Origin: Liolophura sinensis
Lineage: Eukaryota; Mollusca; Polyplacophora; Chitonida; Chitonidae
DNA: 64,000 nt
Direction of reading: 5' to 3'
Assembly: GCF_032854445.1 (NCBI RefSeq)
Contig: NC_088296.1
Location: forward strand, 16,979,485-17,043,484
Below, in pieces: positions 23,037 through 36,555 of the stretch (position 1 is its first letter; every line of letters begins with the position of its first letter). The position numbers and the translations under genes are program-made. The notes below the pieces were generated by a model that saw only the letters and a list, made by a program, of their open reading frames with translations, did no database searches and had not been told where the DNA came from.

Positions 23037-24243
23037 GTAGCATTTGATAGTGTACACATCGCCACCCATTACAATGGTCATCCTTCGTACAATGTAAGTG
23101 TGTACAGTCTTCGTAGGAACAAAAGTCAACGGTGCAGTACATTAGATACAACAACAGCCAGCATCTGGTGAATTGCAAATTACAACGTACGGTAAGCTCG
23201 GTACTAAAGGAGAACTATTAGCACCGTTTAGATAACGAGTCGGACTATTGACGCCTTATTGGTGGAAGGGGGGGGGGGGGGGGTCGGTTGCTCTTCTGAA
23301 CACACCGCAAGGGGTGTTCAAGTTCATGAACGATCATGCACGGAAGATGGCAAGCGAATCAGGCAGAAAAGTGGGTCTGTGGAGAGTTTCTGGGACGAGT
23401 ACCAGACTGGACTGGAGAATTAGTAGGTACTTAGAAGGTACAGTGAATCCTCTTTCGAATGACCATTGGATAGCGCTTCGCACAGCGCCTCCACTGAGCT
23501 CCCTCGACCGCGACGTGTATGAACTTCGCCCATCAAATGATAGACTCACGTTTTTTGTTTGGGACAAACAGGTCTCTGCGACTAAGTGGAATAACACGCT
23601 CAGTACCGCCACTCTTCTTTTGTCCCCACTACCAAGACTCTATTTTTCCGCTTCGGCAGCCTTTCAATAAATTGAATTCCTATAGAGGAATTACTTAGTG
23701 AGCGGCTTAGAAATGCCCGTCAAACACTGTGGTGACTTTTCCTGGTCTACATTCAGCCCGTCTTACAATTTGACCTTCACTTCCAGATCCATGCGAACGG
23801 GATTAGCCCCGGCAATAAAGCCCAGTAATGACCGAATATTATCCAATCGGACGCCGAGGTTTGCGCCGCTACCAGTACACAGCACCAGAAGATTTACACA
23901 TAGTGATTACTGCCGACCTAGCCGATCAGGACCGGCCTTTCATCGCTTTTAGCCACCCAACCCTACCACGCCTGCCCCTCCCTCAACTCGATTCAATCAA
24001 GAGAACATTACCCCGACATGTCTAGTCAGATTTCCTTTGTCGATTATACTCAAACCTCACAGGAAAAAAATTAAAAACAACTCCCATTATCCATAATGCT
24101 GTATTACCTTCGGAACCTGCAGCCTGAATCGCGTGACCTGTTATGACGTAGGCAATTCTGCCCCTTGGCTTTTGCACGTGCATGACGTCACATTCCTAAT
24201 GTGACCTCTCGTCTATACTTCTTTTTTTCCTTTCTTATTTCAG
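23037..24243. other. Noncoding stretch with a G tract
   Basis: A 16-nt G run lies at 23268-23283. Overlapping frames on both strands at 23248-23670 (up to 140 codons) show no recognisable domain, and the plus frame begins in low-complexity glycine from the G run. I do not call a gene. Confidence 0.35.
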
Positions 24244-24294
24244 GCAACACGCACGGTTGGCTGTGAACGGGCAAACGTTTATGACACCAAACAT
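24244..24294 (+). CDS. Candidate 51 nt exon with strong splice sites
   Basis: A long polypyrimidine tract (TTCTTTTTTTCCTTTCTTAT) ends in TTTCAG at 24243. A 51 nt segment follows, then GTAAGT at 24295, an excellent donor. Two of three frames are open: one gives ATRTVGC..., the other (one-base overhang, two bases left) gives QHARLAVNGQTFMTPN. Length divisible by three suits a cassette exon. No family is recognised from so short a peptide. Good splice sites flanking a short open segment are the only evidence. Confidence 0.3.
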
Positions 24295-24300
24295 GTAAGT

Positions 24301-25845
24301 CAGATCAAGTCAGTATCTTACCCTTTGACCCTGCTATCAACAAAACAATTCCCGAGGGACAAAAAGAGCAGATTGACACATTAATACCCTATTGACCTCA
24401 AACTGCTTAACCCCAACACAACTATGAGGACGTGAAATGCGCTGGACATTTTCTCGTCATAATACCAATAAAGGCAGATACGATAGAAGTAACGGTAGAT
24501 AATATATAAAACCAATTCGTACGATTTAAAACAAAAAACTTAAATGAGCCTAGAAAATAACTTATTGAAAATAGGATTAGATTTCCATGCAATTATTATG
24601 GGCAAACTCTGTGGAGCACTACATGAAGAGCTACCGGAGCACGGACCTGTTAGAGAGCTAGATAGCAGGGCGCACCACAAAGTCCATGCATACAGTAGTA
24701 GTGTAGAGAGATGACAATGAGATCAGCTGATAGTGTGATAAAGCACTCGTGGATAAAGCGGTCGTAAAATGCAACGCACGCCACCTATAAAATTTACCTA
24801 TATCTAGCCTCTGTCTGGAGTCCCCAACCCTATGCACACAACACCCTCAACGCCCAATTTCGGTGAACAAAAAACACAGGAAATGAAATACGTCTGCTAA
24901 GGTTTCGTTGATTATTACTTCTTACCACCTTCCTCATACAGGATGCGTAATAAATAAGTACCATAGAAATTTTGTTCATCTTCCAAGCGTAACTAGTAGA
25001 TTAAACCTATCCAAAACACACGTTCAAACAAAGATTTTCTGTCTGGAGGCTACGTCGTATATTTTCCTCATTACATACCCTTTTATCCCTGCTCCGAAAT
25101 CCGTAGAGGGAGGTAAACGGAATGGAACAGATGGAGCACGTGTGTTAGAGAATGGACTCTTTAACATGTAACAACAATACGCATTAATTTTGCCAGATTT
25201 TACCGAAAAATTCTTAACATTGTTTTAAAATGACTAATACGCCATGAAATCTGCTATACATGCATGCGTGCAGATTTAAGTTTACGAAAACAACGAGATG
25301 TTAGACGTACATACAGAGCTTTCATTTGAAAATGCCCTGCGGTGCATTACTCGGAAGAGCCTCTCTTTTCCATACTTTCTAAAATTTAAATTACCTTTAC
25401 GTCTTTTATTTAAAAAAAAAAGATTTCCTTTTTCCTTTGTTGTAGTAGGTTACTTAGTGCGAACAATGCAAGCTGTCTAAATTCGGATACGCTTCAACAA
25501 TAGCCCTATGGCGTGACAAGACATATTCGGATGACGTCTGTAACACTAACAATTTGCTGTTCATCCTTTTTTTTTTCATTTATTTTGTCTATTTCCATAT
25601 CAATTTGTTTGAATATATGAGCTCTCACGCAATTTAAACGGTAAATATGTACATGCAGATACTGCGTGTATAACTAAGTGGACATTACAAAAATCTCAGC
25701 TGATGGACGCAGACATGCTCCATGTACCTGGGCACCTGGGAATAAATTACACAAAGTAACGACTGCTTTAAGGTGAACATGTACATTCTCGGTATATCAA
25801 AATGTAGGCCTATTCAGGGTATTCCATGGGCTTTGACCGGTTTCC

Positions 25846-25880
<35 letters not shown>

Positions 25881-26935
25881 CTAATGCAATGTTCAGTATA
25901 TGGAAGGCCAACAGACCTGTGCACCACAATATGAAAACGTCTATGTCCTGTAACGTTAGCGTCAAAATGACATAGGCCTTACATATTTAGATGCTAGAGA
26001 CGTTGTACGTAAAGAAATCACTACAGGAATTTGTAAGAGAATGAGCCATTTAGCTATGTTGTTATCATACGCCAGACTATCAATGTCTCATCAGGAATCC
26101 CTCTGAACGACTGACTGGTTGGTTGAGTGAACGATTACACGTTCGTAATTCAAAGTGGATCACAGACAAATCATACTAAGCTACAGTCACTAATGATAAA
26201 TTAGTAGCTGTGTGGGAATATCCCCCAGTGCGTCTGCACTATTGTGAATATTCCAAACACGTGATTTCTGAGAACATTCAGCCTTTGTCCTGGTCACATA
26301 TACGCCTGCAGGTGTGCCAATTTGCGCCTATTTATTCTGTGTTCTCTTAGAAATGTGGTAACTATCGGTTACTATTGAAATTATCGCTGGAGGCGAGAAA
26401 AAGGATTGAGAACTTGAGAACGTGAGTGAAGGCAGCGATCCCAGCCCCTACAACCTGCCTGTGAGCTGCCTGCCTAACACTGCTCAACGCTGCCACAGGT
26501 GGTTAGCTGTAAGATCCGGCCCAAGACGACGCCGTACAGGGCATCCAGCGCACAACCATTTAAACCATAACACAGGAGATTTATTGCTAAATACATGAAT
26601 CGCGAACAGAATTTACAGACTAGGCAGTCATATATCGCAGACCGGTCTGTCCCAAACAGCTGTCCTTTTCATTTCTGGTATACATATATATAAACGGACA
26701 TCAGACAGTATATTGGAGTATTGAAACGTTGAGCTATAAATGGCGTCAAACTCTAGGCAGAATTCACCAGCCAAAATCACACTGGCGGTTGACGGTCAAC
26801 TCGACAGAATTGGTACAAGCTGGCAAAACAAGAAAATGTTTGATTTCAGAACAGTGCATGGATCATTTTGCTTTTTTATTATCTCCATCTCTTCTTTTTC
26901 TATGTCTCTCACTTTCCATGTTGCTCACTCTCTAT
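24301..26935. other. Noncoding stretch, 2.6 kb
   Basis: No gene is recognised. A (CAAT)n run of about 28 bp lies at 25850-25879. Confidence 0.4.
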
Positions 26936-27003
26936 GTCTCTCTCTCTCTTCCTCGATCACTCCCTCGGTATCGATCTCTCCCTCGATATCGATCTCTCGA
27001 TTT
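26924..27003. repeat. CT-rich tract with a 20 bp duplication
   Basis: A TCTCTCTC-rich stretch followed by two copies of TCCCTCGATATCGATCTC (one with GGTATCGATC). Confidence 0.8.
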
Positions 27004-27663
27004 ATAGGCGTTACCGGTTAAATCTGTTTAACCTCACAATGCCAAAAGTAAAACGGAATTCTTCATCCACTGCCCTACATCAACAAATTAACTGACCAGT
27101 TTTCTTTTTCCAGGAATTGGTACGGTTACAGTTTTAGCGCCACCCCACATCAATTACCAGTTGGACAGCTGGGTTAGAAAAAATCGTCGAGATTTATTCT
27201 TGTGATCAGGTGGCTCAAGGCCCTCTAACCATTCTACCAATAGGTCGCTTTCATCGTGACCTATGTAGAGCTAGTATGTCAACAGTACTAAACAATTAGC
27301 AAGATGTTAGCCCCTAAGCGCCACAGGCGCACTGGCTGATCGTATAAAATATCCCACTTGAAATTGAGACGGAGAGTTGTCGGGGGAATGTATAACACAT
27401 AGATATCTATACAACACAAGACTCACAGATAGACACATTGGCCAATGTACACACGGTCATCATCCAATCACGACAATGTATCCCAGAATTGTAAAACGTT
27501 GATATTTTCCGTATGTTGTTTTTTCCTTGACCATATATCACACACTAAATGGAAAAAACATCACTATGGGAAATACTATAAACATGCTATGTAGACATGT
27601 TACAATTGAATGCATGCGTCTACAAGGACAATTCGTCTCTCTTTTGCGGTGTATTGATAGGCT

Positions 27664-27740
27664 GATGTATTGGTGTTTAGCGTCGTTCTCAGGAATTTTG
27701 TACTTGTTTGACGGCGGTCATGCTGGGCACGTAGTTGTCG
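27664..27740 (-). mobile_element. Decayed SINE family A relative
   Basis: ATTGGTGTTTAGCGTCGTTC, then TCAGGAATTTTGTACTTG and ACGGCGGTCATGCTGGGCAC follow the family order with many substitutions. Tail and head are gone. Confidence 0.55.
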
Positions 27741-30700
27741 TTTGACTTTGTCTTAAGACTTAAATCTAATATTCAATCACAGCTACAATTAAAATGTTTT
27801 GCTTTTAGAAATTTTAAAACTTGTACACCGATTTTTTATTGCAAAACAATGCAACAACCAAAGTTTGAGCTCTTTCCTATCCTAAGTTTGACCTATTAAG
27901 CACTGGCAACTTATGACTTAAGTCTTACGTTGCTTGATAAATACGGGTCCAGGGTTATTGACTTCTACAAACCTCTGATGTAAACCACCGCTTATTTCTT
28001 TAAAGCTACCTGACAAATGTCTTCACTTATAGCTAAGGTCGAAAAACCTCGGTTGTCAAAGGCTTGATAGCTGCAGCGCGCCACACCGGCAAATCCTTCT
28101 ATCATATTTATTTATTTGATTGTTGTGAAACACCAGTAACAAAACTCACCACTTTTCTTATGTAAGGTATTTATGCTACTACTATATTTGTTACCTTTGT
28201 TCAATGCGAAAGAAGAATTTTAGAATTCACTGGCACTCAAATGAATTCGGGTTTCCTGTTACAATGCCGTGACGCTCACATGAAATAAGTTAATATATAT
28301 GTATATACATAGATATATGGTTTACGTTGCACGGGCCGGTATACATCGTCATCCATATTTATTACTGCGGTGAAATATCAAGATGTCAAGACCAAGATCG
28401 ATGCATTGTTGCATAAATACCTATTCACAGCGATGCCAGTACTTGACAATAAGTGACCAAAGATGTTTGGTCATCAAAACCTCTCCGCGAAGGTGGGCTG
28501 AACAATGACTTTAAGATGGAAACTATCATGGCGGGTGATTAAGCGTTAATGGCATAGTGGCTTTTCCCTTCCAATAAAAGGAGCAAAGAGAACTACACTT
28601 TCTTCAGAATGTTACGGAAATTATTTTCCTCCACATGACCATTCCTTCATTTTATCCTTCGAGACGATGGCATAAAAATGTTTCTCTTTTCTTGTCATTC
28701 CTTGAAGAAAAAAAAAACTGCTCTGTACGAAAATGCGTCACGTGCCAAGATTTTTGACGATTCACAGCCACTAAGTTACCGATGTCTTGTGGAAAACAGC
28801 GCCCCCTATTGTTAAGTTAGCACAACAAGATGTGTTTCTTTTTTCTCTCGCCTATCTCTATATTCTCGCATAAACACTTTTTGCAACATGTGACTTTCTT
28901 ACATGAACATCCTCACAATCGTAATCGCTCCTGTCACGTTTGTATTCGAGACCGCGTACATCCTGGCACTTCATTCGCACGAGGCAGCGACAAACACACG
29001 AAGAGGTGGAAGATAACATTGTAAGGTGTTGGGAAATGCACGACGTTGGACGATATTCGGAGAAGCACGGCTGATAACAACCAGAAATTATAGCGTCTAA
29101 AGACAATATAACAAAGTATACAGCATATTTAAACTGCGCAGATCAACAAAACCAGATTTGAAACGTCATAGGCGGTGAAGCAGAGTTTAACTCCTATATT
29201 ATTTAGACCATGTTTTCACCCCCGTGTATGCGCGAGCAAAGTGCGTTGGTGCGAGTAAAACGACAAACTCTCCGATGTCCGCGGTCTCGAATGTTGGAGG
29301 ATATATCAGGTCAAGTCTATAGTACTCTTGAGTTTATTATCGCCCCATCGGTCTCTGGAAATAAAAGACCAACTGGAAGCTTCTATTACACTCTCTACAA
29401 GTCAAGACTCTCCAGACCTACAAGACATTTGATACGCACCAGCTGGGACTATATGTATACAGGCTACGTTGAGAATTAGACCATGCCCATTAAATTCAAG
29501 TCAACGATGGCAGAGAAAGTAATACCTGCACATTTTGTGGAGGAGACTACATAGTCAGATTATTTGTTTCCACACGTGAAAACGGGCCCCTTTATTCCCA
29601 ATCTATGGCGCATGCGCATTTCAAAAATGCCCCCTCCAGCACGAATAAGACGTTTATACAACATGTCTCACTCCAATAACAATACTCGGGCTGAAAATAT
29701 AGAGTGCAATGTCCACCGAGCAGGTTTCCGCTATGTTATATTCTTATGTGGAGATTTATCGTAGACTATACTCGAAGCCCACGCCCACGTCCATCCCTGA
29801 GGGCATGTGCACAGGCTTGTGTTGACACATGAGCTTGAGTTCAATACTCCGTCCATTTCAATGCCGAGTTAAAAGCCGATCGTGCTTGATCCTGAGGAGT
29901 TTATGCCGTGTATACGAGGGCGTGTCCTAAAAAATCCCAAACGTGTTAATAATGGTGCCAGTTGTGGATTTATCATCAAAATCATTTTGTCTAGCTCATA
30001 TGTCCTCATTCCAAGTGGAATATGAAAATACATGAACATAACTTCCAAAACCTTTATTTTATAAAGATGGAAATTTGAATGCATGCATGTAGGCCATCTT
30101 GGCTATTATATGTCCCCTCTGACAAAAATAAAATGGTAACTTACTATATTTCCAAAGTAAAACAAAGGCAACTGAAAAAAAGCCGCAGGTAACATAATAC
30201 AAGCGTACCATAGCTGTAGTTCACCCAGAACCCTGTATAAGACCAAGGCACGATAATTTCTAAGAATTGCACCAAAACGCATTTTAAACATAAAATTCAA
30301 TAGACAAATGTATACTAGGGCGAGTACACAATGTTAAATTTTTGTTTTATATCAATGGTTTATAAATGTATTAACACGTTTCACTTGCTTTCATTAAATG
30401 AGGTCTTCTAATATGTGGCTGGCCCATATGTCAAGATTACGTATTGAAATTTAACCCATTTAATTAAAGCGAGGTTCCACGGGTATTGGATAATTTACGG
30501 CAAGGAGTCACACCGCGCCACGCCCCTTTTATAACATCACACTCGAAATGAACAGGATACATGGGGTGAATAAACGGAAAAGCACCCAGGGCACTTTAGC
30601 ATGTTATATAGCTTGCTGGGAAAAAATCAGTGGTATTTTTTAAACAGTTGAGAAACACTGGCGAAGACGCAATTTTGGGAGCGCCGATGCACGGAAAATC

Positions 30701-30921
30701 TCTGTTAAGAGACCAAGCAAATGGTCACATTTCATTTATTTTCTTATATTTATTTCTAGATTGTATGATATTTGAAAAAAAAGCTATAAGATAAAATGAA
30801 TATTTTATTACTGACTATTAATATAAGTCATTCTGAATTTGGTTTGGTTTCGTTGTTGGACCTGAAAGCCAATTTGGAACGAGTACTCGTAAAAATATGT
30901 ACTACTCATTAAGACTTTTAC
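27741..30921. other. Noncoding stretch, 3.2 kb
   Basis: No gene is recognised. A tail-like remnant (TATTTATTTGATTGTTG) at 28105-28125 may be a decayed family A end. GCGCATGCGC occurs at 29608-29617. Confidence 0.4.
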
Positions 30922-32645
30922 ATGGAAGCAAGTATGGGGTCAGTCGTAAAAATAAATCGCCTACGTAACGGACAAAGAGATAAATACGCAAATTGTATGC
31001 GATACATCTGTTTCATTCCCCCCTTGCGGCCAAGAACCGATTATGAAATCAGTAAATCCAGTCACGTCTGTAGATGGTCTGTAATGGCTGCCATCCTTAG
31101 GTAAGTTTGTGTATACTGACCATTGTATTTATTCCCTTACCAGCTAAGGGCCTCTGCCCAGCTTGCGACACATCTAACAATAGACACCCAGTGTGCAATA
31201 CTCAATCTTACACCAAAGATGGCTGTCACTGCAGCAAACCACCTATAACATTTCGGGTTAGACAGTGCCCATCGTGTATATGGTTACTACATGTTTACTG
31301 TAAACAAACCATTACGTATTTCCATATTGAACATGGAGCATAATACTTGTGTTAGAAGTATGTAAACTATATCCGTGACCTTTAGAAGAACCCTTTCTAA
31401 CGTAGTGGTGTAAGGTTTCGTATGAAGTTCGCGTACAATACACATGCATCTGGTTAAGTAATCTGAAGGTCGTGTACACGGTTCCATGGTGTACATAAAA
31501 GAATAAACCAATTCTCAGAATTCATAATTCCATTAGATGTAAAATAGTTTACTGGTACATGAATGCTCTTCGGTGCGCCGTTCTTTTACATGGAAAATCA
31601 TACTTCACCCATATTGTACGTTTTTTAAATACAATCTTCCACTTTGGTACGTAGACCTAGAATAATAACGTTTTGGCAAATATTTTTTTTTTTATATTTA
31701 CATAAAAGAGATATACTGCAAGGTAGGAAAAATTACGTCAACTTACACGTCAACCTTCAAGTTATACATATCAAATTTTCAGTTGTTTGCAGGGAGGTTT
31801 TAGATTTACGGATTCCAAAATTTCTGAAAGTCATCCGAATAAATTTTTGTATACTGCATACTCCCTAATAACAAACCATCTTTTGTTCCCAGCGAAATTG
31901 TTTTTATAAAACTGTCACGAAATAGTGCGATTTATCACAAAATATATTAGTTTTGCACTGGTACCTATACCCTGTAGAAACTCACCACGCTTAAACCATA
32001 GGTAAACACGATTCAAACTGTGTACAGTACTGCTTACTGGTAAAGTACACTAATTAGTTACCCCTAAACACATTGTTACACACTAGCCGTATACAGTGTC
32101 CTTTGTGTGGCGCGTGTGAACAGTCTGTTTGTACACACACTATAATCCACGTGTACACAAAGTCACCATTGTTCACAGAGACGTTATACATGGTCACGTG
32201 CGTATACTGCCAAACAGTGTAGTCAATCGTACACACATACCGCGATACCTCTGTGTACTCTCGTGCGTTGCTATGTTACGTAAATTTCGACACATTCTTT
32301 TGAAATGACCATGCATGCCTTTCCAATGATATACACTTCTCACATATGTCGAGAGTTCTAAACAGACTTTACGTTCAACGTTTTCTTCTGATTATAGAAC
32401 ATTAGTTTATCGAACAGCAAAAATTCAAAAAAGTCCTATAGCCCATTCGTACGAGCAACAATATACAGTGAATACTATCTTTGCTACAGCACTGACTGAA
32501 GTGCTATATTCACATGAACGGTACAAATTCTATACAATACTTAACGCAGTACCAATAAGCTACACAATATTCATAGCATTACAAATGCTATATCCAACAC
32601 TCACTAAGGTTATTCATTTCATACAATCTACACAAAACACTATTT
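30922..32645. other. Noncoding stretch, 1.7 kb
   Basis: An ATG-initiated frame at 30922-31104 overlaps a consensus donor (CCTTAG|GTAAGT at 31100), but the frame itself ends at that point and shows no known motif. The part 32030-32270 is rich in GTGTAC/GTACAC words. Confidence 0.35.
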
Positions 32646-32911
32646 TATAATACTCTATGGGGCTTCCGTGACACAGGAGCCTTTCACCAATGTGGTCGCT
32701 GTGAGTTCAAGTCCATCACATGCTGGCTTCCTCTCTAACCGTACGTGGGAAGATCATGCGGCAACCTGCGGATGGTCGTGGGTTTCCGCCGGGCTCTGTC
32801 CGGTTTCATCTCACCATAATGCTGGCCGACGTCGTATCAGTGAAAATATTCTGGAGTACGGCGTAAATTACCAATCAAATAAACAGATAAATAAATAAAT
32901 ATAATACTCTA
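32646..32911 (+). mobile_element. Full-length SINE family A with 12 bp target-site duplication
   Basis: Element 32658-32899 lies between perfect TATAATACTCTA copies at 32646-32657 and 32900-32911. It runs from the tRNA-like head (GGGGCTTCCGTGACACAGG, then B box GTGAGTTCAAGTCC) through the core to the AATCAAATAAACAGATAAAT tail. This is the best reference copy in the window, giving a full length of about 242 bp. Confidence 0.95.
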
Positions 32912-33330
32912 CACAACACTTACAGCATTATTTATTTTATACAATATCTGTAACCCCTTTGAGGGTATGAGATGTGGCTGGGCGCAATCAGTCTGATACG
33001 GTATTTACAATACGTACGGAGCAGGCCATCAGCTACCGTTATCAGCAGTATCGAATTTATATACAATACAACATGCATGTGCACCGACTGACTGTATACG
33101 AACTTTATAGGCCAGCGTGTTTGTGAATACATCTCCACAAAACATGTGCTGCCATGTAGTCAGTCTGAGTTACCGTTGTAGACGAAATCTCAACACAAAC
33201 ACAGCATTTATCACAACAAATAACCCTATATAGAATGACAACCATTCAGTCATCGTGTTTGTCATGTGTTATCTCACTTGTAAACACACCTGATTGTGTT
33301 ATGATAACATGTTTGGTGGCGTGGTTTGGG
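32912..33330. other. Noncoding stretch
   Basis: No gene is recognised; AT-rich with many TACAAT words. Confidence 0.4.
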
Positions 33331-33381
33331 TTTGGGTTTGGAATTGTGCGGGGAGGGGGTTTGGGGTTGGGGGGGGGGGGC
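33331..33381 (+). repeat. G-rich tract, quadruplex-prone
   Basis: GGGTTTGGGTTTGG is followed after a short gap by GGGGAGGGGGTTTGGGG and a final G run of 12, so several closely spaced G runs are available. Confidence 0.75.
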
Positions 33382-33530
33382 AAAATAATATCTGAAATGT
33401 CCTTTTTGACTTGTTACAGATTATATTTTGTTGTCATTTAACTATATGTCAGACTTCAACTTAAAGGTGTATCATAGACCATATATGTCAGTTTCGAAAC
33501 AACGTATTCTGTAGTTTTGCGTTGTGTGAG

Positions 33531-33640
33531 ACTAAGTTGAATAAGAAGGTTAAGCTGAATGAGAAGGTTAAGTTGAATAAGAAGGTTAAGCTGAATGAGA
33601 AGGTTAAGATGAATAAGAAGGTTAAGATGAATAAAAATAT
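33531..33640 (+). repeat. 18 bp tandem repeat, about six copies
   Basis: The unit AAGGTTAAGCTGAATGAG is in frame and reads K-V-K-L-N-E in one frame. Because 18 is divisible by three the frame at 33522-33704 stays open. There is no evidence it is translated. Confidence 0.88.
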
Positions 33641-33793
33641 CAACGAGTTTCCAGAGGTAGAAAACTACATCATGTGGGGAATGTTACATAATTTCTTTTT
33701 TTAAATGTATTTACATATTACACATTATTTACGTAAGAAACAACGTAACAGTGCCAATATGAAGTTGTTATGGCAATCAATAAATTCATTGAA

Positions 33794-33910
33794 TTATTTG
33801 ACTGGCGTTTTACGAGTATTGCACATATACGCGGGCGTCCAGCATTATGGAGTGAGGAAACCGGACAAATCCCCAGGGAACCCACCATCATCCGCAGGTT
33901 TCTGCTAAAC
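33794..33910 (-). mobile_element. SINE family A, 5'-truncated, diverged
   Basis: TTATTTGACTGGCGTTTTAC, GTCCAGCATTATGGAGTGAG, AACCCACCATCATCCGCAGG are the recognisable segments in antisense orientation. Confidence 0.8.
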
Positions 33911-36555
33911 CAGAGTTCAACTAATCAAGGCTCCTTGTTTCACGTGGACAGTGCCTTCTTGGTTGGGTCTACCCAAACGTCAAGAATGACAATGGTAAAA
34001 ACAAAGAAAGGAATCACAAATGTTCATCTAAAAAGTTGTATAAAAGTAAGATTAAGTCTTCATATTTCAAAGAAGATAACATTTACGACCTGTTATTCGA
34101 TTTCCCGACATGAAAGGAAGTAAACAACTGTGTGTCGTGGACAACGAGTTAGAAAAAGCAGTTGTTATCTCCTTGCATTTGAAGTTTCATGCATTATGAT
34201 ATCTGCATTGGAAAAATGTCACACGCACGTTACGTAATACGTTGAAAGTATCAGATGCGGTTTGTTTATCTCCTTACATTTTATCGACTAGTTTTAACAT
34301 GTACATTTTCTTTCTTTGGTATACAAATGAAGAAGGCTTTGTACAAAACCAGAAGGGCTATAAAACCTAGACTATTTCGTTAAACTGGGAGGTGGGGGTG
34401 GGGGTGGGGGGGGGGGGATACGGAGCTCACCTAACAATAATATTTTTGCTGGTCTGTTAGGGTAAGCCGAGGCACGGTGTGTCAGCGCGAACCGTCCGCC
34501 CTGCCTCTCGTGCTTGTACCGGAGGGTGAAATCCCACACTACGTAATGACGACCGTGCAGCACGCACCGTTGCTTTTCCACTGACACACACACAAGCTCG
34601 GGGTCGTCCTATGCACAATTTTGTACATTGTCAGTTCAAACCGAACATGGGTGAGAGACATACAATAGTTCAGTCTCGACTTGGGTAATATCTGCACCAA
34701 TGAATACCGAATAGCCAAAATATAGGCCACACTGCATATTTGCGCATACAAATACTTCTATGGGCGGCAGGAATACTCTATACAAGTCTTCGGAGTCAGA
34801 AAAGTGCATATGATTAGAGGTAAAAACGGGGCTTTTTGTGTAGGGTCTCGAATTTATGAAGGGTCTCGAATTTAAAAAGCGCCTCTAATTCAATACGTTA
34901 CATATTTAGCTATACCGTGAAAAGCGTTTAGCGCACTGGACGCGGAATAGCGGGCATTCACCAACAATACTAAAGGCTTAGGCCCATAAGTGTATTTCAC
35001 CTCCATTTTAACAGGTAACCTACACAATATACCTGTAATCAAGTTGAACAGGTGTGCATATATACATGCACACGGTGTTCATATTCAAATGGTTGAGTGT
35101 ATAGGTATATATTTAGGTATATACCTGACGGGATTAGTCTCGTGCATGTTTTACCTACATTAGCCCTACCCATTTGGGTATAGTCTAGCGATCGTGTATA
35201 GCTTACAAATAAACCATGTATTAGCATGCTTGGGAACATGCAGGGTTAGGTCTAAATACGCCTTGCCCGATTTCAAGGAGTTTGCAACTTTCATTGTACT
35301 TAGGTGTCCACTGTTTCTGAAGCTGGACAATGTGGATGTCCAAAACTTTAAAACTGGACAATGTAAATGAAAGCGGTCAACAGTGTCACAATTTAGCTGT
35401 AACATGTACCTCTGTGTTCTTTTAATCTATCTCTGCATAGCTCCACTCACTGAAAATTTCTATTGTCCTTGATCAAATAAATCTGCCTCGTGCAACGCTC
35501 TGAATGCGGATATATGTGGGTACGCAATATAGGGGAAAATATTACAGTATAATTTATATTATTAAATAATCAAAGTCCTGCCTTAACAAGTTAAAATCAG
35601 CACATTTTGATTATATCTCTTCATGCATGCACATAGCGTCCGTGAACAGGCTTGTTACAGATGTTAAAAATGTATGACAAACGTTGAAAACGACTGTTGT
35701 GCATCTACCGGCAGTAGACCAAAGGGCGGTGCCTATGGTCAGTTGCGCTAACTGTGCGTGAGTCAGTGCCGGTATATCAACGCCTGCTCGTCCGACCCAC
35801 GCGTCTGCACAGGTGAAAATGGTTTCAGCCTTGGGCAGGTATATAATAAATGTGACGGGTAACATGTTTGTAGCGAGAGAAGCCCTCCATCAGGTATATG
35901 TGCGTGTATGAAGAAAATCTATAATATTCCAGGTGTGTTTCAGTGCGGTGTGTTTCAGTACACTGTATACACGCTGTGGTCTATGGGAACCACATCTGAA
36001 TCGGCGAATCTGCAAACCGGCGGGATAAGGATAAGGGGCAGGGGCGGGATAAGGAACAAGGACCAGAATACATGCCTTGTTACGTGTAAATGATAACATC
36101 ACACATAGGCTCGTGAATAAAGAGCTGGTAAGTTTACCTGGGTCAGGAAGAAATATGGGTAATCATTCCAATCACAGGTACACATCATGAGGGTATAAGA
36201 CATTATTCCTGTATAATGTCGTACACTATAATGGACACACTGGACATTTCAGTGTATACGCTGCGGACAAGATCGGAAATGGCGTAGGCCTATCAGTTGT
36301 GTTATGGCGTGATCTATTGTATTGGTGATGTCAGTATCTCCCGTATAGTTACGTAAGGAACTGTGAGAGTATTTGCACACCGATAAATCGCGATGCTTTA
36401 AACAAAAGCAAGACATATACCTCCGCGTAGTTTAAACGATTGTCCATTCGATTTGAATTGAAAAAATGAAATTAAGGTAACAACCGGAAACTGAGCAAAA
36501 AGAGCCAAAAAAAAAATTTCGATACATATATATGAAGTCAATGACGTTCACTCAC
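33911..36555. other. Noncoding stretch, 2.6 kb, with a G-rich tract
   Basis: 34388-34418 contains GGGAGGTGGGGGTGGGGG and a long G run, a strong quadruplex candidate. If the exon at 36556-36684 is real, this stretch is the start of its first intron. No second exon could be picked out. Confidence 0.4.

Noticed and set aside
23248-23670. 140-codon plus-strand frame
   Set aside because: Begins in glycine codons from a poly-G run, overlaps a 92-codon frame on the other strand, and has no known domain or splice context.
30922-31104. ATG frame ending at a consensus GTAAGT donor as a first exon
   Set aside because: The frame is plausible in position but the peptide has no recognisable character and no promoter or partner exon. 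The evidence is weaker than for the listed exon candidates.
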